Origin: Fulvia fulva
Lineage: Eukaryota; Ascomycota; Dothideomycetes; Mycosphaerellales; Mycosphaerellaceae
Assembly: GCF_020509005.1 (NCBI RefSeq)
Contig: NC_063015.1
Coordinates: forward strand, 5,256,501-5,320,500
Direction of reading: 5' to 3'
DNA length: 64,000 nt
The notes below the pieces were generated by a model that was not told where the DNA came from, did not search any database, and saw only the letters and a program-made list of their open reading frames with translations. This document shows positions 44,646 through 55,400 of the stretch, piece by piece (the stretch's first letter is position 1; each line of letters opens with the position of its first letter). Made by a program: the position numbers and the translations under genes.

Positions 44646-44879
44646 TCACAAAGACCACCCCTTCCCATCCTTCCACTCTTTCGAGGACTTCTTCTCGTTC
44701 CTCCTCTCCTTCTGCCTCGCCTTGCGGTCCTTCGCCTCCTCTGCTTCTTTTTGCTTCAGCGCCTCCCGCTTCTCTCTGCGTTCCTTGATACCCGCCTCTT
44801 CCTTTCTGTATTGGTCCCTCTTCTTGGTGAACAGCGCTAGCTTCTCCTCGAGGGTTGGGTCGCCGTTTGGGTGAGGCAT
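44646..44879 (-). CDS. Small Lys/Glu-rich helical protein
   Basis: The 77 codons from ATG 44879 (MPHPNGDPTLEEKLALFTKK) give a product that is nearly all charged and predicted to be one long helix (EEAGIKERREKREALKQKEA, then more K/R/E). A longer frame upstream to 45161 has no good reason to be coding. Similar small basic coiled-coil proteins are common in ascomycetes, but I cannot name the family. Confidence 0.5.
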   Translation of the reverse strand: MPHPNGDPTLEEKLALFTKKRDQYRKEEAGIKERREKREALKQKEAEEAKDRKARQKERRNEKKSSKEWKDGKGWSL

Positions 44880-45821
44880 GTTGATGGCTGGTTGATGGTG
44901 AGGAGGGTTGGTGCGAAGGGATGATGTTATTCGTCGTGGAATATTGCAGCGATTGGGGTAAGTGGCGTTGTGGGGAAAAGTGCTGTGATGGTGTGTAGCT
45001 GAGAAAAAGGCAGGATGAAGGGTAAGAACTGACTCGCAACTTATGCATGAGCACGAACTTGTCGCCGGGCATTTGTACCATGCGAGAAATGTTGGTGAAT
45101 GGTAAGGATGAGCTTCGAAGATGCCGACATTGCCATTGAAAGTGACTGAAGGGGCTAGCAAGAATCTCGTGTGACTGTGAAGGCGGATGTATTTCGCCGC
45201 TAAGTGCTTAGCTCTATCGCCGAGCCGCGCTGGTGAGTGAAATTTGTGTCCTCCCTCAAAATCTGGAGGGAACTACGATTAGCCGAGGAAGAGCTAAATG
45301 GTAGAGAGCACTGCACAGATGGCTAGTGAGTCGACAGCTCACATCATGCTTCTGGAGACGTGTCACTCCATTGGAGGGCCAATTTGTAACGAATATATGA
45401 TAATTTGCACGACAGCCCTAGGGTGCACCAAAATGAATCCAGCCTTCTAGTGAAAGTTCAGTACAACATGATGCCAACTATTGAGAATTAGTGTCTAACT
45501 ACAACCATAAACAGAAACATGCCAGCCACACTCGACAGGCACGTCGCAGTGGCTCAGCCAATGATGCAAATGGCAAAGTGGAACGCGGCTCGTACAGCGC
45601 ATGTCTCTTAGACTCCAGAATGGCCTAAGTACCGGGCTGTGGTCCGCTTCCCTCCAGCAACGTACCTCTCGAGCCCATGTTTAAATCCCAGGACCACTTC
45701 CTTCAGGTCAATCGAAGATCCAATGCACAAATAGCAAAAGTGGGATGCCCGCAACTGTCACCAATACATCCCAAACCGCTATCCCCAGATCGAGGGGCTC
45801 ATGGTCGATATTCCGAGTCCG
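44880..45821. other. Intergenic, no supported gene
   Basis: No domain-bearing ORF, RNA gene or repeat was seen. Confidence 0.5.
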
Positions 45822-46337
45822 CTACTTGCCAGTCTTGGTGACCTTCTTGGCCTTGTCCTTCCCTTTGCTGTCCTTTGGACGGATTTGAGCTGGCCCGCCT
45901 TCGTCATCACTGAACAGGTACTCCAAGAAGCTCTTCTTCTTGCCTTTCTTGCCGTCTTTGTTCGTTGATGACGTGTTCGTTTGGACAGGCATTAGAGCGC
46001 CCACGTTCGCAGTCACATCACCCTGTGCACTCTCACCAGTCGCTCGCGGCTTTATGTTCAAGTTGGTGTAGGCATTGTTGATTGGTCCTTTCTCCAGTGC
46101 CTTCGCCCTGTTAAGCGCGAAGCCCATGGGCGGCTGCGGCTGCGGCGGCTCTCCCGGCAGTTCTCCAAACTTCTTCGCGTCTCTCTCGTACCTCAGGTCG
46201 TCGCTATAGCGGCCATAGTCGGCGACCCCGGTGTTTTTGGTTCTACCGATATGACACTTTTGGGCATATGACAAGTTCTGCATGGTGTTCTCATCTAGGA
46301 GAGGGCCTAGTTTTGAGTCGGATGGAGTTCCTGACAT
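45822..46337 (-). CDS. Hypothetical disordered protein with basic C-terminus
   Basis: A single exon codes for 171 aa from ATG 46337. The start (MSGTPSDSKLGPLLDENTMQ) leads into a Pro/Gln-rich middle (ELPGEPPQPQPPMGFALNRA). There follow a KKGKKKSFLEYLFSDDEGG segment and a tail rich in Lys. It is mostly unstructured, with no leader. The KKK-rich ends could be nuclear signals. The family is unknown. Confidence 0.6.
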   Translation of the reverse strand: MSGTPSDSKLGPLLDENTMQNLSYAQKCHIGRTKNTGVADYGRYSDDLRYERDAKKFGELPGEPPQPQPPMGFALNRAKALEKGPINNAYTNLNIKPRATGESAQGDVTANVGALMPVQTNTSSTNKDGKKGKKKSFLEYLFSDDEGGPAQIRPKDSKGKDKAKKVTKTGK

Positions 46338-47200
46338 CGTGATATGGGTTTTGGTGTCAAGGTATGGTCTAGATGTATTTCCAAGGTCTGGGGGCCTGTA
46401 TGTCTCTGCTGTTCTTGTTGCCTTGGGCGTAGCTGGTGGTTATTGGTTTGAGGTTTGAGGCTTTGCTGGGGCTTCGGAAGTCCTTTTATGCACATTTGCT
46501 GAGGTCGTGAGGGCTGCGAATTCTGGTGTGCCTCGTGACTGCAGATATCTCGATAGAGAGCCACGGGGTAGCAGTGCTTGGCGACCTTCACAAACACAAG
46601 GCTCGAATCCTAAGCGGCCAGCCACGGGCATAAGTGAGCCACCGGTCGACATACAGAACTTAGGCTAGATCAGCACGTCTCTTGTCTATGTCATAGGTCT
46701 ATCTCGCAGAGCATCACTAGCATAGCGATGACAACTGACCACCGGTCCAAGCAAGGTGAAGCTGACAGACCGTGCCAAGCCTTACATGTGTTCCGTTGAA
46801 TGACCTGATTGTATGCGCGGCTTCAGGTAGTCCTCTGGCGAGAAGCATTTGTTTCGCTCTACTTAACGCTCTACTCTCTTCGATAGTTCTGTCCGTCGTT
46901 GGTAGCTCTGATCCAATCTTGGAAAGGCCAAGATTCTGATCTCTGTCTGTGGGCAATTGGACAGCGAGAGCCTGCTAGTTGTTCGATGCTTACCTGATTT
47001 TACTATGCAAATCTGCTTCCCTATAACTGACAGGACGGAGATATGCCAAGGAAGAGTTCGACTGTCATAATTTGGAGCTGGTGAAACATTCACATGTGCG
47101 ATTGAGCAGAAAGGCTACTGAAATACATCCGATACGCTAACAGTACACCCAAACGCTATACCTTTCCTGGTTCCAGAGAGACCATCGAAAACGTAATCAA
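46338..47200. other. Intergenic, no supported gene
   Basis: I looked for a tRNA around 46600 and rejected it. No other feature. Confidence 0.5.
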
Positions 47201-47797
47201 TCAACGACCATAGCTGGAAAGAAATCCTCCAGCAGCATGTGCGCTCGAAGGTCCCACACCACCACCATAGCTCGAGCCTCCACTGCTACTTCTGTCCGCC
47301 CCAAAAGCGCCCATGCCTCTAGACCCTCCACCACCATAGCTAGAAACTCCGCCTCCACAACCACCAAAAGCACCCATACCTCTCCCTTCTCCTACTCCTC
47401 CACCGGAACCGGACGCTCCCCATCCACCAAGGCTTGCGCTTCTGGCTTCCCAGCTGGAGTCAGACTTCGGACCGCCACGGCTCACACGATTCTCCCAAGC
47501 CGCATCAGCATCGGCAGACTTGAACTGACCCCAGCCGTTCCACCCACCGCCCTGAAAGCGGTTCCAGTCTCGCATGTTGCTATCGTGGGCCAGACTCACA
47601 GTCGTGGTTTCTCGAGGAGCTCGAGAGGCCATGCCGCGAGCGTTGCCAAGGCCGCCGAAAGACTGAGGCATGCCGGAGGTGGTGCGGCTGTAGCTTGTGC
47701 CATAGGGGGCAGATTCGCGGGAGGCGAACAAGCCGTAGTTGTCCTCGCTGACTTTGGGGAGGGTGTTGCCGTAGCCTTGGTATTGGTACTGGTACAT
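47201..47797 (-). CDS. Gly/Ser-rich hypothetical protein
   Basis: A single exon codes for 198 aa from ATG 47797 (MYQYQYQGYGNTLPKVSEDN). The centre has MRDWNRFQGGGWNGWGQFKS and ADAAWENRVSRGGPKSDSSW, rich in Trp and Gly. The C-terminal 70 residues are Gly/Ser repeats with two recurring GMGAFG units. It has low complexity and no signal peptide. It may be a prion-like or RNA-associated protein, but the family is not recognised. Confidence 0.6.
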   Translation of the reverse strand: MYQYQYQGYGNTLPKVSEDNYGLFASRESAPYGTSYSRTTSGMPQSFGGLGNARGMASRAPRETTTVSLAHDSNMRDWNRFQGGGWNGWGQFKSADADAAWENRVSRGGPKSDSSWEARSASLGGWGASGSGGGVGEGRGMGAFGGCGGGVSSYGGGGSRGMGAFGADRSSSGGSSYGGGVGPSSAHAAGGFLSSYGR

Positions 47798-48335
47798 GGT
47801 GAGCTGTGCTGTGGGTTAACCTGAGTAATCAATTCGGGTTGCGATCTGGTGCTCGGATGTGAGTGTTAGAGGACGTGTCGGTAGTTGAGAGAGTGAGAAT
47901 GCGAGAGTATAAAGAGAGGGTACGATCAGCAAGATCAATTGTAGGTTACTGGAGATACCATTCGTGAAGGCAGTGCCGTGGCGAGCATTTTGCGAGTGTG
48001 AAAGCTGTAACGCCATGGTTTCTTGCCACTGACGGCCGTAAAACCGGGAACTCTGTGCGCGTGGCATTCGAAATCGACTGGCTCAGGATGTGGGACGCGC
48101 TAAGGAAGACAAGGGGGAGGGGCAAGTGGGTGAATGAAGGTTGCATGGGCTTGGCGTTGGCCCGTTCCCATCACATGCAGCTGCCGCACGCGGATCGCGC
48201 ATGCCCTAAAGCTTTCCTTTCGCGATCAGTACATCATCTTGTCGAACGGAAATCTCGCACACGAAATCGTAGCAAAGACAAGCGACCTCTCCATCACTGC
48301 GTGCGCATGTGCCATCGTGAGACTACGACGCCGCC
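47798..48335. other. Intergenic between divergent genes
   Basis: Promoter DNA for the Gly-rich gene (minus) and the SprT-like gene (plus). No clear motif. Confidence 0.5.
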
Positions 48336-49739
48336 ATGGAAGTCATAAGACGCACGCTGGGAGGAGAGACCGAGGCCACACATCGGATATTGTTGCAAGA
48401 AGTCGGACCAGATGCGCCTCGACCACCGCAACTCCAAATAGCACAACTTCGATCAACCCAGCCAGATCCAACTCCGCTGAAGCCGGCTGGACGGCTGACC
48501 GGCGATACGAGACAGTAATATGGTGGAATCTTCCGCAACATTTCTATCCGGTCGAGATATGACGATAATTCCTCGAATCACATTGCTGGCCTGCTCCTCG
48601 AGCTCGACGAAGGACAACTTTCAGCTATGTTCAAAGACAAAGACTCCTACCGTCAAGGCCTACAGCAGGCATGCATGGCCATGACACTTGCTGCTCTAAA
48701 GGAGCGAGCGAGGAACAACCAACAAATCCTACCGCCTATGCCCTTGAAGCTCTACGACGAGAAGTTCAACAGGTTACCTGGAACCGCGGGTGTCCTGGAG
48801 AAAGCCCTGGAGCTTTTTCAAGCCCTACGCTCTAAAGCGCCGCAACATTTAATGTTCGATATCGTCAATCCATTGCTAAGTACCCTCAGTGGTAGTCGGC
48901 TTCAGACCAAGCGGCAGCGTTGGGCGGCAGCGGCTTGGCTAAAATGGCAGAAAACCTGGACAGGACCTTCTGCAGGGATAGTGCCTATCATGAAAGCCAT
49001 ACAGATGATCAACTCACTCTTCTTCGATCGTCGATTACCTGTGTACCAGGTTTCGTGGGCGCCCGGTCTCCGCTCAAGATCTGCAAGACAGCACGGGCCT
49101 TCGATCACGACAGTCACGGCCGCCTCGACCACATTCGAGGGCTTCATGAATTACCGCATCGAGCTTGATCCTGCACATTCGAAGGACGAGCTGAAGTCTC
49201 TTGTGCTGCACGAGTGTGCTCATCTCTTCGTCACGCATTCTGGTTTCAAGTGCACCTATCGTTGGGGTGGTCCCCTAGTAGGGACGAGTGGGCATGGACC
49301 CGCGTGGTTCAGGGTCGCAGTTGCGATCGAGGCCGCAGCGCGCAAACATCTCGATTTCAATTGCAATATGCAGATCCTGTTTTCTTTGCTTGCAGATCAG
49401 CGATGCGGTCGTTACTTGCCACTGTCTGAATGGCAATGGTTCACGTCTGTGCTGAGCGATGAAGATCAGGATCGATTCTTGGATCAGCTGCCCGATAGGT
49501 CAGTTGCGGAGCTCGAGGAACATCTCAGACTCTGGCCTGAGAAATGGGCTCTGATGCAACCAGCCTTGGCACGACGAGTGTGGGAGAAAGGACGCTATGA
49601 TGCCGCGGTGTGGGAGTCGCAGGGTCAGGAGATGGGTAACAGGACGCAAGACGGCAGCGAGCTGGAAGATGATACCTGGACCAGGGTCTCGCACGGTAAG
49701 AGGCGTGGCAAGAAAGCGTCAGTGAATGCTTCGGCGTAA
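48336..49739 (+). CDS. SprT-like zinc metalloprotease, possible nonsense codon
   Basis: The frame from 48627 (370 codons) holds SLVLHECAHLF (H-E-x2-H) and SGHGPAWFRVAV with the third His, the pattern of SprT-like proteases such as Spartan/Wss1 relatives that cleave protein-DNA crosslinks. Upstream, the same frame is open from ATG 48336 except for one TAA at 48516-48518 (context CAG TAA). The bridge NHIAGLLLELDEGQLSAMFK looks coding, so the real start may be 48336 with a nonsense mutation, or an exon boundary lies here that I cannot place. Between the start and the HECAH segment is a helical region. The C-terminal KRRGKK stretch is basic, as expected for a nuclear protein. Otherwise the enzyme is complete. 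Confidence 0.7.
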
Positions 49740-50435
49740 CTATTCTCCGACGACGACGACGACGTCCGCACACATTTCTGCTCCACTGGAGCGGTGCCTG
49801 TAGCAAAGAAATAAAGAGTCTTGGGTCTTCATGTAACTCGATATCAGTGTCCACGCCATGGATCGAAAAGAGATTGTCGTCCTCCGGCTTGTGGCGTCAC
49901 TTTCCTCAAATGCAGAGGTGACCAGACAACGAACAACCATGTACCTAGCGCGTAGCAGGTACACGATGTAAATCCACAGGGAGTGCTGTTCCACCACTAC
50001 GAGTAAAAAATTGGGTGCTGCCTATTGCGGTAAAGTTCCCAGACGACTTGCAGCACAGCCTTGTGACATATGGGGGAATACGATCGAGTGCCATACCCCC
50101 TGCAAGACTATCAATAGCTCGAGCCATCCACGTACGTACACAACGAAGTTCTATACACGTATCTTGTGTTCCCATTGCCCACCCTAAGTACCACATTTGC
50201 AAGAGCGCACCCAATCCCTGCGCATTGAGCCAACGCAAGCACACCAAGAATATCAACTCGCCAATCTCCAAGCGAAGTCTCAATGCCTACAAGGTCAATA
50301 CATACTCGCTATACACGTAACCTTGTCGAGGAGAAAGCGCCAGGATATCAGGCGTTGTGGTCGTCAAAAACATTGTGGCTTGCATTTTCTGCTTCACAAT
50401 TTTGTGCCTGGAACGCACCTTCGCAAGCGACAATA
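49740..50435. other. Intergenic, no supported gene
   Basis: 3' flank of the SprT-like gene. No domain-bearing frame. Confidence 0.5.
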
Positions 50436-50797
50436 ATGACTGTCCCTAGTATGGTACTCACGACCGATCAGACTGGAAGTACACCTTTGTTAGGTGCCAA
50501 TGTACTGATGACCATCTTAGAGCGGCAGCAGCCTTCGACATCATCATTCTACTCGGCCTCTTCATCACCTCGACCGTCGATGCCCTTCACCGATACCAAC
50601 GAGTGATCAATGCGGAGCGAATTGTTATCACCGCGAGCACGAGCATTGCCGCTCTGATCGTCTGGGCTTTGATCGGCCTCTTTGCTGGCAACGGCTCCTC
50701 TTTTCCCTTGGGCATTGTAGTATTCGCCCCGAGCGGTGTCTGCTTTAACGGTCTGGCCATCTTCTTCGGTGCTGAAGCGCTTCGCATAGATGCATGA
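50436..50797 (+). CDS. Small membrane protein, splice uncertain
   Basis: A frame ending at 50797 encodes three hydrophobic helices (AAFDIIILLGLFITSTVDAL, VITASTSIAALIVWALIGLF, LGIVVFAPSGVCFNGLAIFF). An in-frame start could come from ATG 50436 via a 44-nt intron (50479-50522, GTACAC donor, CTGAT branch), which keeps phase but is at the short end for fungi. No known family. It may be part of a larger decayed gene. Confidence 0.4.
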
Positions 50798-51706
50798 GCT
50801 CGTTGAACCGGAACCGGTCCGCCCAGTCTTCGAGACTGCTAACAGTAGCTATCGGTTGCACCTCTACCAACAAGACTATGCTAGGCTTGTCGAATGATCA
50901 ATCTTGCGACTGTATTTTATTCGTGACAATCGTTATCCAATGGTGGAAGACGATAATACCCAATTCCTGTCCTTTCTGGCCCTTGGCGCCATTGGAGTGG
51001 AATAATCAGACAGAGAATAAGACCTCCTGATCATTTATGTTCTTCGTGATACATTGTTGCATCCAAACCAGGTCTGAGGGTGTTTGCTCGTATGTCCAAA
51101 CGTGAGTGCCAAACTGGTAACTGTGCCAAGACTTCCGTGATCTTAGGAACCATAATGCGCAGAGTAAAGCAGTCCGGTCGTCGGTCTGCCACGTAGGGAT
51201 GTCTACGGCTCCAGGATGTCTGAGCGTTCATTCTACCTGCCTCTTGTCGATATCGCGAGTAGGGATGTTGGACAACGAAGTGCGCCACCGCCAGTGGTAC
51301 GGGCCATACGCTAGCTGTGATGGCGCATTCTCTTCTATTGTGGCTAGAGGTGTGTTGACTGCGTCCTAGCGATGGGCTCTTGAGTAGAGCATACCACGCC
51401 AATTGAGGCATCAAATGCTCGTGGCTCGCAGAAAGATGTGGGGAGCCCCAGATATTGACGGCCTTTCGACCTCGCCGTGCAGTGGCCACTGTGGTATCTT
51501 GGGTGGGCTAGTTGGTTGTATCCCAGCCGTTGCGAGCTCAACAACACGCGTCGCAAGCAACGCGAAGTGTCATGTTGGACGTTTGTGTTATCTACTCGGC
51601 ATTGCCCGGTCCCGCAAGGGAACTTGGCTTGGCAGGGTGCTGCTGCCTAGAACGTCAGGGGTGCATGTGGAGAATATATAGTCTGTTCTCACGCGTATCG
51701 AAATTC
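50798..51706. other. Intergenic, no supported gene
   Basis: The right end is the promoter of the interrupted nuclease-like gene. A frame from 51512 continues into that gene but lacks coding character before 51707. Confidence 0.5.
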
Positions 51707-52291
51707 ATGTTCAAAGCTATTCAGAAGCGGGCCAAAGAGCGTCGACATCTCGAGCGACTGTCTATCACGGCCCACACGTACGGCTTTATACACCACTCAT
51801 GGCTTCATCTCATGGCATTCTTGCGGCTTCGCAGAGATGGAAGACCTGAAGTCTACCCTTACGAATCGGAGTGGAAGAGTTTCCCGTTGACCACGAGCGA
51901 ATTTGCTCAGCTGAAGGAAGATGAGAAGAAACCATTAAAAGCGTGGACACATCCGCCTTGGGGGTATGCTCTGAACAAGGAACGACACGACTACGATCCG
52001 AGAAGACAGGAGTTAGTGCTTCGTCTTCACGGGTTTGTCCACCAGAAAATGCTCTTTGAGATCAAGATGAGAATGAACGCAGAAACCGAAGCTTTGGCTC
52101 AGAGACTTGTCAAGGAGCATAGCGAAGACGAGGTGGCGCAATACTTGGAAGACATAAGGGGCTGGCAAGGCATACATTCGCCATACGAAGTAGGCGACAG
52201 TGACACTAAAATCACAGCCTGGCGCAGCCCTGATCTGACCTTCTGCCACCGACTTGCCGACGTGCCACCGTTGTTGGTCGTGGAGGTGAGC

Positions 52292-52298
52292 TACCCAG
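52292..52298 (+). repeat. Target-site direct repeat, left copy
   Basis: TACCCAG directly precedes the 5' LTR and recurs directly after the 3' LTR at 57471-57477. Copia elements usually make 5-bp duplications, so two of the seven bases may match by chance. Confidence 0.8.
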
Positions 52299-52419
52299 TG
52301 TTGAAGTGAATGCCCGTGCACCAGCGTATGTAGTCACGTGTGGCTACGGACTAGGGTTGCATCTCTACTATTAGACACCTAGCGACCTACAACAATATCA
52401 ACCATCAATCTACAACTGA
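52299..52419 (+). repeat. 5' LTR (121 bp)
   Basis: Starts TGTTGAAGTG and ends CTACAACTGA. Identical to the 3' LTR. Unusually short for a fungal copia element. Confidence 0.9.
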
Positions 52420-52421
52420 AA

Positions 52422-52435
52422 GGTTATGAGCCCGG
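52422..52435 (+). other. Primer-binding site, internal initiator tRNA-Met
   Basis: GGTTATGAGCCCGG starts 2 nt after the LTR and is complementary to the anticodon stem-loop of initiator tRNA-Met (which contains GGGCTCATAACC), as in Drosophila copia, where a half-tRNA primes reverse transcription. Confidence 0.7.
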
Positions 52436-52458
52436 GGGGCGTTATCCGACACCTGTAG

Positions 52459-55400
52459 ATGTACCAGACACTGCTGATACGTGCTACAGTACTGCAAACG
52501 ACCTTCAGAGGTGCCATCGTCGCCGCCGTAACGTTACCGTCGCTGTCGCACACACGCCAAGGCCGGAAATCAGAATTTTCACCAGACCCTTCGAGCGACA
52601 CGACCGCAGGCTACGGCCACACGACGAGCCCTACACACACACACACGATTAGCAATACTAGTTGCACCACGTACTAAGGCCGACGCGCCTGTAAACAAGC
52701 GGCGTCGTTGCAGCTATCGCTAAACAAGGAGGTAACGGCAAAAGAACCGATATCCGACCTTCACGGCCTATACATCTCCCTCAGTAAAACAGGTCTATAG
52801 TGCCACGGCACTCACATAATAGACATATATACAAGGGATCAGATCATACAGTCACAGACATATATCAGGCCAAGCAGCCACAACATATAGAGCATAAGCA
52901 CTCGTCCCTTCTTAGAGCACAAGCACTCGTTATCCTCTTTAGCTATTATATCCTCGTCAATTGACGTCACTACTATCAAGGTTACTAAGAACAAGCGTAT
53001 CGAGCCACTGACTCGCCTAGAACAAATCACTACATAGATACGCTCCATCGACACACTGCTTATTAAGAGCGGGTATTATCAACAACTCTATAAGGCTAGA
53101 CCTACTTAAGACATAGATATAGGCGAAACCGACGCTATATATAACAAGCGGGCAGAGCCGTAGGATGAGAAGCGCTTCTAGGCCTACGCCGAGGTCCTTA
53201 ACAGATATAGTACTACGGCCTACGAGATTGTTCTTAAGGTACGAGAAGCGAACATGTCAGTACGACAGGCCCTCGACGACCTTGAGGCACAGTTCAAGAA
53301 GGATAAAATGAACTAGGCTCGGTAAGCACTTAAGAAGCTGCTTACGACTCACCTCGCGTCCTTAAATAGCGACATTATAGCGCTCGGTAACGTAATCAAG
53401 ACACTGTTAGTAGAACTAAAGGACATCGATACACTAGTAACTATACTAGACATCCTTCTAGTCTACTAGTTCCTACGAGCCCTGTCCGACGAATATAACC
53501 AATTCATTTTCAGCTACGTTAATAGTCACTCCTACTTCCTAGGCGAGCCGAATAGACTATAAGCGACACTGAACAATATAATGGTGGCAGCAGCCAACTT
53601 CTAGCTAAGTATATAGCAGAATGCCGCCTTCTACTATAATAATAACAACGACAGCCGTACCTAGCGCCGCCGCGAGAGGCGCTTCGATTACCCTAAATAC
53701 ACACACTGTAGTAAGCACTATAAAGGGGAGTGCTAGAAGAAGAACCCCTCGCTTACGCTAGTAGGCTAGGCCGCGAAACAACAGTAGTAGCGACATGATA
53801 ATAAGCGGCGCCGTATCGACGATAATGATAGCGATAGTGTGTTAGCAATCGGCCTACTAACACCTATATAAGGGAAGTAACACCGTATGTTTATCTAGGG
53901 TAGCGGACATCAGACCTACTTCTAACAGAACGGCTAAGAGGCTATAGCTATCTACTATAACCGCAACCTATACGATGTCTTTATCTAGGATAGTAGTGCT
54001 AACGGCAGCCTTATTGGCAGAAAGGACCTCTTCATCTAAGGGACCTACTAAGAACTGGCGTCTACCCTAGCATCTTAGGGGGTAGGGGGGTCAGTCACGC
54101 CGGTTAGCAAGGGCACTATTAAGTTGCTATACAAGACAATAACTAGTAAGCGTCGCCTTGAAATACCAGAAGTCTACTACTCGCCTACGGTTAGGGTGAA
54201 CCTGATCGTAATAAGCTAATTCTAGCTATATATCCGCGACATTGTACAAGCTAAAGATAGACTTACCTTCTAGTAGGGGGAACACTAATTCAGTGTATCC
54301 TAGATAGATAGACTGCTCGTGCTCGATATGTGACTCCTATAGCTATATACCGTATATACGGTCGACCTAAAGCTAAAGCTCTAGTATAAGCGGCTTGCGT
54401 ACCTATTAGACGACAATATTAAGAAGCTTATGACCATGTCCACCGGCATATAGCGAATAAGGGATAGAAACTGCATCTGCCGCGTATGTGCTCTAGGGCG
54501 TATAAAGGAACGGCTATATAGTAGTCACCTACGTAAGGGAACCTATATAAATGACCTCACCTACATCGATATTGCTAGTCTATTCGAGCCTAGCTTCGGT
54601 AGGTATAGGTACTAGCTATCAGCTCTTGACGATGCTACGTAATAGGTAGATAATATCCCTACGCGTACAAAAGACGAGCTCCTCTACTATATACGACATA
54701 TCGTACTAAACCGCGAAACGCTAGAACGTCCCTTCCGTACCTTTCACCTCGACAGGGTAGGGGAGAACTCGTCGTATAAGCTGTTCGCTTTTACGTACGA
54801 CAAGGGCATCGAATACGAATATATAGGCACCGAGCAACACTAGTAAAATGGTGCCGTTAAGAGGCTTTAAGGAGTGTAGCGTTATAAGCTAACTCTAACA
54901 CTAATAATGGCGAAGATAGAGCACCAGCTCGACCCGCGCTAGTGGCCGGAGGTGCTATAGCATAGCATTACCTACATTCGCAACCGCTCACTAAGTATAC
55001 GACTAGGGTACACGCCGTTCGAAGCACGGTACGGCGAGAAGCCGAACCTTAGTAACATCCGTAAGATTAGAAGCAAGGCGTATATACTATAGCCTAGCCG
55101 GAAGAGGCCTAAAGCGGCTCTAAGTAAGGAGCGGACACATAACGGCTTAATACTCGGCTTCAAAGGCAACAGCTAATATCGAGTCGCTAAAGCCGATAGT
55201 AAGGCCGAATAGCGCGACAACGTTATAGTAGATAAGACACGGGCCTATACCAAAAGCAAGGCGCTAGTACTACAGACTGTCACTATAGAACTAGTGCCTA
55301 AACAGCTAACTAAGATTACTATTTACCGGGTTTATTAGCAGTACGACGAGAGTGACGACGACAGCTCGCTACCCTCCGTGCCTAGTCATCTCGAGACACT

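Noticed and set aside
46590..46640. tRNA gene (GGCTCGAATCC resembles a T-arm)
   Set aside because: The T stem pairs only 3 bp and no acceptor, D or anticodon arm can be formed around it.
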